From: Geothrix limicola
GTDB taxonomy: Bacteria > Acidobacteriota > Holophagae > Holophagales > Holophagaceae
Assembly (NCBI RefSeq): GCF_030268085.1
Contig: NZ_BSDE01000009.1
Location: 106,652 to 170,651, forward strand
Length of the DNA: 64,000 bases
Direction: 5' to 3'
Shown here: positions 57,508-64,000 of the stretch, piece by piece
Layout of the letters: each line of letters starts with the position of its first letter
Position numbering within the stretch: the stretch's first letter is position 1
Translations under genes and position numbers: made by a program
Notes under the pieces: generated by a model
Seen by the model: the letters and a program-made list of their open reading frames with translations, nothing else
The model's database searches: none
What the model was told of the DNA's origin: nothing

Positions 57508-58872
57508 TTAGCTCTGCCTCTGCAGCCAGCGGTTGTAGAACCACAGGCTGAGGGCGCTGCCGAGGCCGAAGAGGGTGAGGAGGATCCAGCCCGCGGCGGC
57601 CGCTTTCGGATCGAGCCGCAGGAGTCCGCTGGGCAGCTTCACGGCGCCGGCGCACATGATGCGGTTGAAGATCCAGGCGCCCGCCGGGCCGCCCACCAGG
57701 CTGCCCAGGGCCATGGGCAGGTTGGCGTAGCCGAGGAAGAGACCCTCCTGGCCCTTGGGCGCGAGGGAGCCGATGTATTCGTAGAGCCGGGCGGCGGCGA
57801 AGAGCTCGCCGAAGGCGATGAGGGCCACGGTCATCACGATGAAGAGGCTGCCCACGGGCAGCAGCACGCGGGCCGTCACGCCCCCGGCCATGAAGAGCGG
57901 CGCCACGTTGATGAGCATGGCGAGGCCGATGATGACCGTGCCCACGATGATGGACTTGATGGGCGGCAGCTTGCCGAAGGCCTTCGTGATCGCCAGCTGG
58001 AACAGCACGATGGTCAGCGGGTTCGCCATGGTGTAGAGGTCCATGGCCGGGCTCAGCTCCACGGTCTTCTTCACGTAGAGCGGCAGCACGTTGTAGACCT
58101 GGTTGTAGATGAAATAGAAGCCGCTGCTCACCACGAGGAACATGCTGAAACGGCCGCTGCCGAGCACCTTGAAGATGCCGAAGAACACTTCGGAGACGCT
58201 GCGCTTGGGCTTGGCGGGATCCACGGCGGCTTCGGGATCGCGGTAGCGCAGCAGCACCGTGAGGAAGGCCAGCACCGAGGCGATCATGGAGACGATGAAG
58301 ATGGTGTCGAGCCGGCCCAGCTTGGTGCGCACGAAGAAGGCCGTGAGGCGCCCGAACACGCTGCCCATGTTGATCACGGTGTAGAAGATCCCGAAGGCGA
58401 GCGTCGCCTTGCCCAGGTGCGTGCGCTGCACCGTGCCCGCGATGCAGGGCTTCACGAAGGAGCCGCCGATGCCAATGAGCAGGATGGCCGCCGCCACGGG
58501 CACCATCACGGCCGAGCCTGCCGTGACGTCCTTCCCGGCCTGCAGGGCCAGCGTCTGCCCGCCGAACCAGACCGGGTAGCCCATGAGGAAGTAGCCGCCC
58601 ACCAGCAGCACGCAGGCCAGGAGAAGGCTGCGGCGGAAGCCGATCTGATCGGCGACGGTGCCGCTGAGGATGGGCAGGAAGTAGACGAGGAACCAGAGCA
58701 CACCGTTCAGGGTGCTGGGCCAGTAGTCGCCCAGGCCGAGGCGCCCGAGGTAGATCACGATGAAGCTGGCCATGGAGTAGTAGGCCGCCCGCTCGAAGAG
58801 CTCCGTCACGTTGGCGTTCCAGAAGCTGGACGGGAAGGCGTACTTCTCGCGGAAGGTGGGCTTGGCGCTCAT
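57508..58872 (-). CDS. POT-family proton-dependent peptide transporter
   Basis: 454 residues with about 12 membrane helices. The POT signature is present as TELFERAAYYSM (ExxER proton-coupling motif) near residue 24, and the FYxxINxGS motif appears as FYTVINMGSVFG. Members import di- or tripeptides, and some import nitrate or other solutes. GGGAGGT precedes ATG 58872. It is separated from hpd by the repeat element, so no operon link. Confidence 0.92.
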   Translation of the reverse strand: MSAKPTFREKYAFPSSFWNANVTELFERAAYYSMASFIVIYLGRLGLGDYWPSTLNGVLWFLVYFLPILSGTVADQIGFRRSLLLACVLLVGGYFLMGYPVWFGGQTLALQAGKDVTAGSAVMVPVAAAILLIGIGGSFVKPCIAGTVQRTHLGKATLAFGIFYTVINMGSVFGRLTAFFVRTKLGRLDTIFIVSMIASVLAFLTVLLRYRDPEAAVDPAKPKRSVSEVFFGIFKVLGSGRFSMFLVVSSGFYFIYNQVYNVLPLYVKKTVELSPAMDLYTMANPLTIVLFQLAITKAFGKLPPIKSIIVGTVIIGLAMLINVAPLFMAGGVTARVLLPVGSLFIVMTVALIAFGELFAAARLYEYIGSLAPKGQEGLFLGYANLPMALGSLVGGPAGAWIFNRIMCAGAVKLPSGLLRLDPKAAAAGWILLTLFGLGSALSLWFYNRWLQRQS

Positions 58873-58989
58873 GAATACCTCCCGGTCAGATTAGAGGCCG
58901 GGAGCTCTGCTCCGCGCCTTCCGGCAGGCAGGATTGACATTCATCACAGGGGGAGAACACTCATGGCTTCGGGCTCCCCGGAGGAATCC

Positions 58990-60498
58990 ATGCGTGTGCC
59001 AAATTGGGGCTTGGGTTGGGGTACGGGCTGGATCCTCTGGCTGATGGTGGGACTCGCGCCCGGATGCGGCGGCGGCAAGAAAGCCGCGCCCCCGCCGGCG
59101 CCCTTCCTGAGCGTGACCATCACCCCACCCGGGGCCAGCCTATGGACGAACGGTACCCAGGCCTTCCAGGCCACGGTTTCCGGCAGCACCAACCAGGCCG
59201 TGACCTGGAGCGTGCTCGAAGCCTCCGGCGGCAGTATCACGGAAACAGGCCTCTACACCGCGCCCGGGAACGCCGGAACCTTCCACGTGAAGGCCGTGAG
59301 CGCCGCGGATCCCACCAAGTCCGCCCAGGTGCCCGTGACGGTCTCCGTGCAGCCTCCCGCGGGCGCCTGCAATGGCGCGGACCTGGGCATCGGCGCGAGC
59401 CTTCACGGCTTCACCGCCTTCCCCGGCGACAACGCCTGGAACCAGGATGTCTCCGCCGCGCCGGTGGATCCCAACAGCGCCGCCATCATCGCCTTCATCG
59501 GCGCGGGCACGGGCCTCCATCCCGATTTCGGCGCCGGGCTCTGGCAGGGCGCGCCCATCGGCATCCCCTACGTGGTGGTGGGCTCCTCATCCCAGGCCAA
59601 GGTCTCCGTGGCCTTCACGGCCTACGGCGACGAGAGCGACCCGGGCCCCATGCCCATCCCCGCCGCCGCGCCCGTGGAAGGCGGCAACACGTCCACGGGT
59701 GATCGCCACGTGCTCGTCATGGACCGCGACACCTGCCTGCTCTACGAACTCTATGGCACCTACCCGCAGGGCGACGGCAGCTGGAATGCCGACTCCGCCT
59801 CCGTCTGGGATCTGAAGAGCAATGCCCTGAGGCCCTACGGCTGGACCAGCGCCGATGCGGCGGGCCTGCCCATCTTCCCCGGGCTGGCCCGCTACGACGA
59901 GGTGGCCGCAGGCGCCATCCTCCACGCCCTGCGCTTCACGGTGCCCACCTCCCGGCGCGCCTACGTGCTGCCCGCCACCCACTGGGCCTCCAGTAACACG
60001 AGCGCCAGCGCGCCGCCCATGGGCCTGCGCGTGCGCCTGAAGGCCGGCGTGGATATCAGCGCCTATCCCGCCCAGGCGCGGGTGGTGCTGGCAGCCCTCA
60101 AACGCTACGGCATGATCTTGGCCGACAACGGCAGCGCCTGGTACCTCTCCGGCGCGCCCGACGAGCGCTGGGACAACACCCAGCTGGCCACCCTGTCGGG
60201 TATCAAGGGGTCGGACCTGGAAGTGGTGCAGATGGGCACGGTCTACACCGCCGATCCCACGGGCACCGCGCCGGCCATCTCCACCTTCACGGGGCCCGCC
60301 AGCATCCCCAGCGGCGCCAGCGCCCTGCTCAGCTGGGCCAGCACCAACGCCACCCGCTGGTTCATCACCCCCGAACTCGGATGGGTGACGGGCACCAGCG
60401 CCACCGTGCACCCCACCAAGACCACCACGTACACCCTCCTGGCCGAGGGCCCCTACGGCAGCACAACCAAAACCGTGCAGGTGGTGGTGACGCCCTGA
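58990..60498 (+). CDS. Lipoprotein with Ig-like domains, unknown central domain
   Basis: 502 residues from ATG 58990, which has GGAGGA upstream. Lipobox GLAPGCGG. Residues ~35-115 look like an Ig-like repeat (GTQAFQATVSGSTNQAVTWS). A central ~280-residue domain (FPGDNAWNQDVS to DLEVVQMGTVY) has conserved-looking DRHVLVMDRDTCLLYELY. A C-terminal Ig-like segment resembles other Acidobacteria surface lipoproteins. The ATG at 58963 is an alternative. The frame stays open far upstream but that part runs through the POT gene and repeat and is not coding. Confidence 0.82.
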   Translation: MRVPNWGLGWGTGWILWLMVGLAPGCGGGKKAAPPPAPFLSVTITPPGASLWTNGTQAFQATVSGSTNQAVTWSVLEASGGSITETGLYTAPGNAGTFHVKAVSAADPTKSAQVPVTVSVQPPAGACNGADLGIGASLHGFTAFPGDNAWNQDVSAAPVDPNSAAIIAFIGAGTGLHPDFGAGLWQGAPIGIPYVVVGSSSQAKVSVAFTAYGDESDPGPMPIPAAAPVEGGNTSTGDRHVLVMDRDTCLLYELYGTYPQGDGSWNADSASVWDLKSNALRPYGWTSADAAGLPIFPGLARYDEVAAGAILHALRFTVPTSRRAYVLPATHWASSNTSASAPPMGLRVRLKAGVDISAYPAQARVVLAALKRYGMILADNGSAWYLSGAPDERWDNTQLATLSGIKGSDLEVVQMGTVYTADPTGTAPAISTFTGPASIPSGASALLSWASTNATRWFITPELGWVTGTSATVHPTKTTTYTLLAEGPYGSTTKTVQVVVTP

Positions 60499-60530
60499 AG
60501 GACGCCGCTCAGGGAAAACCTCATCCCTGC

Positions 60531-60536
60531 TACAAC
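60531..60536 (+). promoter_or_regulatory. Candidate -10-like hexamer before the amidohydrolase gene
   Basis: TACAAC lies exactly six bases before ATG 60543; no ribosome site lies between. The last base is C rather than the usual T. Confidence 0.35.
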
Positions 60537-60542
60537 GGTTCG

Positions 60543-61781
60543 ATGCCTTCAGCCCCCATCCGTGCCCCCCATCGCGTCCTGATCCTGCTTTGCCTCACGC
60601 TTCGCCTCGGAGCGGAAGCGCCTGCGACAGCACCCTATTCACCCGCGGCCCAGACCCTCATCGATCGGGCCTGCGCGGGCCTGGATCCGGCCCGCCCGAT
60701 CGTCGACCTCCACGTCCACGCCGTGGGCCTGGGCCAGGATGGCGACGGCACTTCGGTGAATCCGGACAAGTTCAGCCCGAGGCATCCCTTCAAGCGCCTT
60801 GAGACGGGCCTCTACCTGAAGGCCACGGGCGTCCGCGACATGGCGCGCTTCGACCAGCAGTACCTCGAGGTCCTGGTGGCGCGGGCCCAGGCCTTCCCCC
60901 ATCCCCTGAAGGTGCACCTGCTGGCCATGGATCGCGCCTACCACGGCGATGGCACACCCGATCCGACCCGCACGGAATTCCACGTGCCCAATGCTTACGT
61001 ATTCGAGGCGGCCGCGGAGCACTCGGAGCGCTTCGTGCCCGTGATCTCCATCCACCCCGCCCGCCAGGACGCGATCCGGGAGCTGGAGGCCTGCGCCGCG
61101 AAGGGCGCGCGGCTCCTGAAATGGCTGCCCAACGCCCAGGGCATCGATCCCGCCGATCCCCGTTACGACGCCTTCTACACGCGCATGAAAGAACTCGGCA
61201 TCGCGCTGCTCACCCATGCGGGCGAGGAGAAGGCGGTGGCCGTGAAGGACGCGCAGGCCCTCGGCAATCCGCTGCGCCTGCGTCGCCCGCTGGATCTCGG
61301 CGTTACCGTCATCGTGGCCCACTGCGCCAGCCTCGGGCGCAACGCCGACCTCGATCACCCCGGCACGAGCGCCTCCAACTTCGACCTCTTCCTGCGCCTG
61401 ATGGACGAACCGAAATACCGGGGCCGCCTCTTCGGCGACCTGTCGGCCATCACCCAGATCAACCGCCTTCCGGCGCCGCTGTGCACCCTCCTGGCCCGCC
61501 CCGACCTCGACGGCCGCCTGTTCAACGGCAGCGACTATCCCCTGCCCGGCGTCGACCTCGTCATCTGGACCCGCCGCCTCGTGCAGCTGCGGATGATCAC
61601 GGCCGGGGAACGCAAGGCCCTCAACGAGATCTGGAAGCGGAATCCGCTCCTCTTCGATTACGTGCTCAAGCGCACCTTGAGGGATCCGAAGACCGGGCGA
61701 CGCTGGCCCGCCTCCCTTTTCCAGCGGGACCTGGACTCACTCGCGCAAGACGCAGACAGGGGCACCGTTTCCAGGTCTTGA
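60543..61781 (+). CDS. Exported amidohydrolase-2 family protein
   Basis: 412 residues, signal peptide to ~25. TIM-barrel metal hydrolase: VDLHVHAVG (HxH), THAGEEKA, VAHCASLGRN and NGSDYPLPG (catalytic Asp). It lacks a decarboxylase-type signature I can name. The exported location suggests action on an external or periplasmic substrate. A seven-base dyad crosses its stop codon. Confidence 0.83.
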   Translation: MPSAPIRAPHRVLILLCLTLRLGAEAPATAPYSPAAQTLIDRACAGLDPARPIVDLHVHAVGLGQDGDGTSVNPDKFSPRHPFKRLETGLYLKATGVRDMARFDQQYLEVLVARAQAFPHPLKVHLLAMDRAYHGDGTPDPTRTEFHVPNAYVFEAAAEHSERFVPVISIHPARQDAIRELEACAAKGARLLKWLPNAQGIDPADPRYDAFYTRMKELGIALLTHAGEEKAVAVKDAQALGNPLRLRRPLDLGVTVIVAHCASLGRNADLDHPGTSASNFDLFLRLMDEPKYRGRLFGDLSAITQINRLPAPLCTLLARPDLDGRLFNGSDYPLPGVDLVIWTRRLVQLRMITAGERKALNEIWKRNPLLFDYVLKRTLRDPKTGRRWPASLFQRDLDSLAQDADRGTVSRS

Positions 61782-61789
61782 TGACCTGG
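61771..61789. repeat. Short inverted repeat across the amidohydrolase stop
   Basis: CCAGGTC (61771-61777) and GACCTGG (61783-61789) with a five-base spacer; the stop TGA is at 61779-61781. No T tract follows, so a terminator role is only possible. Confidence 0.4.
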
Positions 61790-61856
61790 ACATCCCCTCC
61801 CACCGGCACCATATTGAGTCCGTTCGCCGCTTGGTTGACGTCAGGCTTCGCTTAGG

Positions 61857-61988
61857 TCGAAGGACCTGTTCCCGAGAGGTAGGACGAGGGCCCTCCGGCG
61901 AATGCCCCGACGCTCTCCAGCGAGAGAAGGGGGTGGTTCGTCCACGCGAACGCCGGGGTCAAGGACCCCGTTCTGGGAGGGTGCCGAG
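61857..61988 (+). promoter_or_regulatory. Structured 5' leader before the malic enzyme gene
   Basis: The ~130 bases before ATG 61989 hold several short perfect helices in a row: GGC-GAAT-GCC, CTCTC-CAGC-GAGAG, GTTCG/CGAAC around TCCACG, and GGGGTC-AAG-GACCCC. A longer-range GGACGA/TCGTCC pairing is possible. I compared it by eye with common riboswitch families and found no convincing match. The ribosome site GGGAGG follows the last hairpin. Confidence 0.45.
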
Positions 61989-63755
61989 ATGGAACGCTAC
62001 GGCCTGAAATACGACAACCAGGGAAACCTGCGCACCGCAGTGCCCTACCGGGGAACGAGGCTGCTGCGCCACCCCATGTACACCAAGGGGACGGCCTACT
62101 CCCATGAAGAGCGCATGGCCCTCGGGCTGGAGGGACTGCTTCCGCACGCCGTGAGTACCCAGGATCAGCAGTCTCGCCGCGTCTACGCCAACATCAGCCG
62201 GAAGAAGGATCCGCTGGAAAAGTACATCGGACTGGCGGCCCTGCAGGATCGCAACGAGTACCTGTTCTACCGCGTGCTCATCGGCCACATCCAGGAGTTC
62301 CTGCCCATCGTCTACACGCCCACCGTCGGCCAGGCCTGCCAGGAGTTCAGCCACATCTTCCGGCGCGCCCGTGGCATCTGGATCACCCCCGAGCACCGGG
62401 GCAGGATCTACGAAGTGCTGGGGAATGCGCCCTTCGACGACGTGCGCCTCATCGTCGTCACGGACAACGAACGCATCCTCGGCCTGGGTGATCAGGGCGC
62501 CGGAGGCATGGGCATCCCCATCGGCAAGCTGGCCCTCTACACGGCCGCCGCGGGCATCCCGCCCTGGCTCACGCTGCCCATCAGCCTCGACGTGGGCACG
62601 GACAACCAGAACCTGCTCTCGGACGACCTCTACCTGGGTTGGCGCGCCCCGCGCCTGCGCGGCCCGGAATACGACTCCCTCGTGGACGAATTCGTCCACG
62701 CGGTGCAGCGGCGCTTCCCGCGGGCCCTGCTCCAGTGGGAGGACTTCAAGAAGACCAATGCCTTCCGCCTGCTCGACCGCTACCAGAAGGTGATCACGAG
62801 CTTCAACGACGACATCCAGGGCACCTCGGCCGTGGCCGTGGCGGGCCTGATCGCCGGCAGCCGCGCCACGGGCATCCCCCTGCGTGAGCAGCGCATCGTG
62901 GTGCTGGGCGCGGGCGCCGCGGGCATCGGCATCGTGCGCCTCGTGCGCGACACCCTCAAGCGTGAGGGGCTCAGCGGCGAGGCCCTCATCCGCGCGACCG
63001 CGAACCTGGACAGCCACGGCCTGCTGGTGGACGACGAGCCCATCGCCGACGTGCACAAGCGCGACTTCGCCTGGCCCGCCGAACTCGCCGCCAAGATGGG
63101 CCTCGGCAAGGGTCAGCCCCGCGACCTGCTGGCCGTGGTGCGCGCCCTGCATCCCACCATGCTCATCGGCACCTCCGGCGAGCCTGGCACCTTCACCGAA
63201 GCCATCATCCGTGAGATGGCCAAGCACGTGGAACGCCCTCTCGTCTTCCCCATGTCCAACCCGACGAGCAAGTGCGAGGCGACCCCCGAGAACGTGCTGC
63301 TCTGGACGGAGGGCCGGGCCCTGGTGGCCACCGGAAGCCCCTTCGAACCGGTGCACATGGGCGGCCGGGTGCACGTCATCGGGCAGGGCAACAACGTCTA
63401 CGTCTTCCCCGCCATGGGTCTGGGGGCGCTCGTTTCCGAGGCTCGCGAGGTGACGACCAGCATGTTCGCCGCCGCCGCCCGGCGGCTCGCCGAGAACGTG
63501 CACACCGGGGAACTGGAGGTCGGCAGCCTCTTCCCGCCCGCGAGCCGCATCCGCGAGGTGACGGCTTCCGTGGCCGAGGCCGTGGTGAAGGAGGCCCTGG
63601 TGGCCGGCGTGGCCCGTCGCCACCTCGAGGACAAGGACATCCCCGCCGCCGTGGCCCAGGCCATGTGGTCGCCCGACTACCTCATGGAGGATCCGGCCCC
63701 CATCGAGGCTGGCGATACCTCGGCCTTCGCCCACATGGGGGCCCACTTCGACTGA
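61989..63755 (+). CDS. NAD-dependent malic enzyme (large form)
   Basis: 588 residues, typical of the large MaeA/ScfA-type malic enzymes. Motifs: YTPTVGQACQEFSHIF, VTDNERILGLGDQGAGGMGI (substrate and metal), FNDDIQGTSAVAVAG and the dinucleotide-binding GAGAAGIGI. It oxidatively decarboxylates malate to pyruvate. NAD versus NADP use is inferred from form only. ATG 61989 has GGGAGG eight bases upstream. It lies behind a structured leader and is followed by an insertion sequence. Confidence 0.94.
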   Translation: MERYGLKYDNQGNLRTAVPYRGTRLLRHPMYTKGTAYSHEERMALGLEGLLPHAVSTQDQQSRRVYANISRKKDPLEKYIGLAALQDRNEYLFYRVLIGHIQEFLPIVYTPTVGQACQEFSHIFRRARGIWITPEHRGRIYEVLGNAPFDDVRLIVVTDNERILGLGDQGAGGMGIPIGKLALYTAAAGIPPWLTLPISLDVGTDNQNLLSDDLYLGWRAPRLRGPEYDSLVDEFVHAVQRRFPRALLQWEDFKKTNAFRLLDRYQKVITSFNDDIQGTSAVAVAGLIAGSRATGIPLREQRIVVLGAGAAGIGIVRLVRDTLKREGLSGEALIRATANLDSHGLLVDDEPIADVHKRDFAWPAELAAKMGLGKGQPRDLLAVVRALHPTMLIGTSGEPGTFTEAIIREMAKHVERPLVFPMSNPTSKCEATPENVLLWTEGRALVATGSPFEPVHMGGRVHVIGQGNNVYVFPAMGLGALVSEAREVTTSMFAAAARRLAENVHTGELEVGSLFPPASRIREVTASVAEAVVKEALVAGVARRHLEDKDIPAAVAQAMWSPDYLMEDPAPIEAGDTSAFAHMGAHFD

Positions 63756-63800
63756 AGCCGGATCCCCGATCGAACCCTAGTTGTAAGTGCCAATCAGGTT

Positions 63801-63866
63801 GTTCACCCGAGCTGATCTGGGAAGCTGAAAGTGCGACCAAACAGCTTTCAGAGGTGCTCGGGTGAA
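63801..63866 (+). promoter_or_regulatory. Hairpin that can hide the transposase start codon
   Basis: GTTCACCCGAGC (63801-63812) is a perfect 12-base complement of GCTCGGGTGAAC (63855-63866), which contains the GTG start at 63861. An inner seven-pair helix (CTGAAAG 63825-63831 with CTTTCAG 63844-63850) lies between. Confidence 0.7.
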
Positions 63867-64000
63867 CCTTCACAGTTCAGCAAAAACATGCCCTGCCAGT
63901 CGAGCCTTATTGATCCGACGAGTCCTGGATGAGGGTTGGACGGTCAAGGCTGCCGCCAATTCGATTGGCCTCAGTCCACGCCGAGCCTATGCGTGGTTGG
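63861..64000 (+). CDS. IS481-family transposase, N-terminal fragment
   Basis: 46 codons are visible from GTG 63861 (AGAGGTG upstream). The product reads VNLHSSAKTCPASRALLIRR and then VLDEGWTVKAAANSIGLSPR: the N-terminal helix-turn-helix of IS481 transposases, which bind the element ends. The DDE catalytic core lies beyond base 64000. Confidence 0.85.

Larger units (their letters stand above)
63782..64000 (+). mobile_element. IS481-family insertion sequence, left end (cut by window edge)
   Basis: The element appears to begin at TGTAAGTGCC (63782), right after CCTAGT, which fits the NCTAGN target reported for IS481. The transposase start follows 80 bases in. The right end and second copy of the target lie outside the window. 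Confidence 0.75.

Noticed and set aside
57403..58989. Long upstream extension of the lipoprotein gene at 58990
   Set aside because: It runs through the hairpin repeat and antisense to the POT transporter; the signal peptide and GGAGGA site mark the true start.

Overview
The window is GC-rich, gene-dense bacterial chromosome. There are about 58 protein genes on both strands and few gaps. The mix suggests an Acidobacteriota genome of the Holophaga/Geothrix type: a sensory [FeFe]-hydrogenase, a bacterial XPB helicase, CHASE2 and FHA signalling proteins, DUF4382 and DUF5916 envelope proteins, MglA, and tyrosine catabolism. That assignment is an inference from gene content; there is no rRNA gene here. 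I saw no tRNA, rRNA or CRISPR array.

Layout. 1-2.7 kb (minus): a sensory [FeFe]-hydrogenase translationally coupled to a PP2C/SpoIIE phosphatase. 2.7-6.7 kb (minus): proC behind what looks like a leader-peptide attenuator, a dispersed hairpin repeat, gltX, and an mglA-type GTPase. 6.8-10 kb: FHA-RDD and small membrane proteins, dcd between two DUF2752 genes, GYF-TM2. 10-18.5 kb: FHA-GAF adenylate cyclase, rimO, a TonB-C protein, a DUF5916 protein and a LolCDE/MacB-like ABC exporter pair. 18.6-26.2 kb: a CHASE2 histidine kinase, an NtrC-type regulator, a FecR protein, a beta-barrel protein and two DUF4382-type lipoproteins. 26.3-33.7 kb: pgpA, XPB helicase, a metzincin lipoprotein and an XPB-partner-like protein. 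33.7-41.9 kb: an ECF sigma/anti-sigma pair, a type-4 uracil-DNA glycosylase, a LapB-like protein, and an operon of two parvulins, an S4 protein and a YhaM-like HD protein, followed by a Bax-inhibitor protein.

42-45.9 kb is a biotin cluster, bioF-TPR-bioD-bioA (bioB is not in the window). 45.9-50.2 kb holds a metallo-beta-lactamase-fold hydrolase, an FAH-family hydrolase, an amidohydrolase and a flavin reductase. 50.2-53.5 kb holds a hybrid kinase and MscS. 53.6-57.4 kb holds two divergent homogentisate-dioxygenase paralogues and hpd, that is, tyrosine/phenylalanine breakdown. 57.5-63.8 kb holds a POT transporter, a lipoprotein, an amidohydrolase and malic enzyme with a structured leader. The window ends inside an IS481-family insertion sequence.

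The most interesting signals are regulatory. The first is a short ORF with two proline codons whose 3' end can form an antiterminator that competes with an intrinsic terminator just ahead of proC. The second is a recurrent -10-like hexamer placed six or seven bases before start codons, suggesting leaderless mRNAs. The third is an IS481 end that can hide its own transposase start codon in a hairpin.
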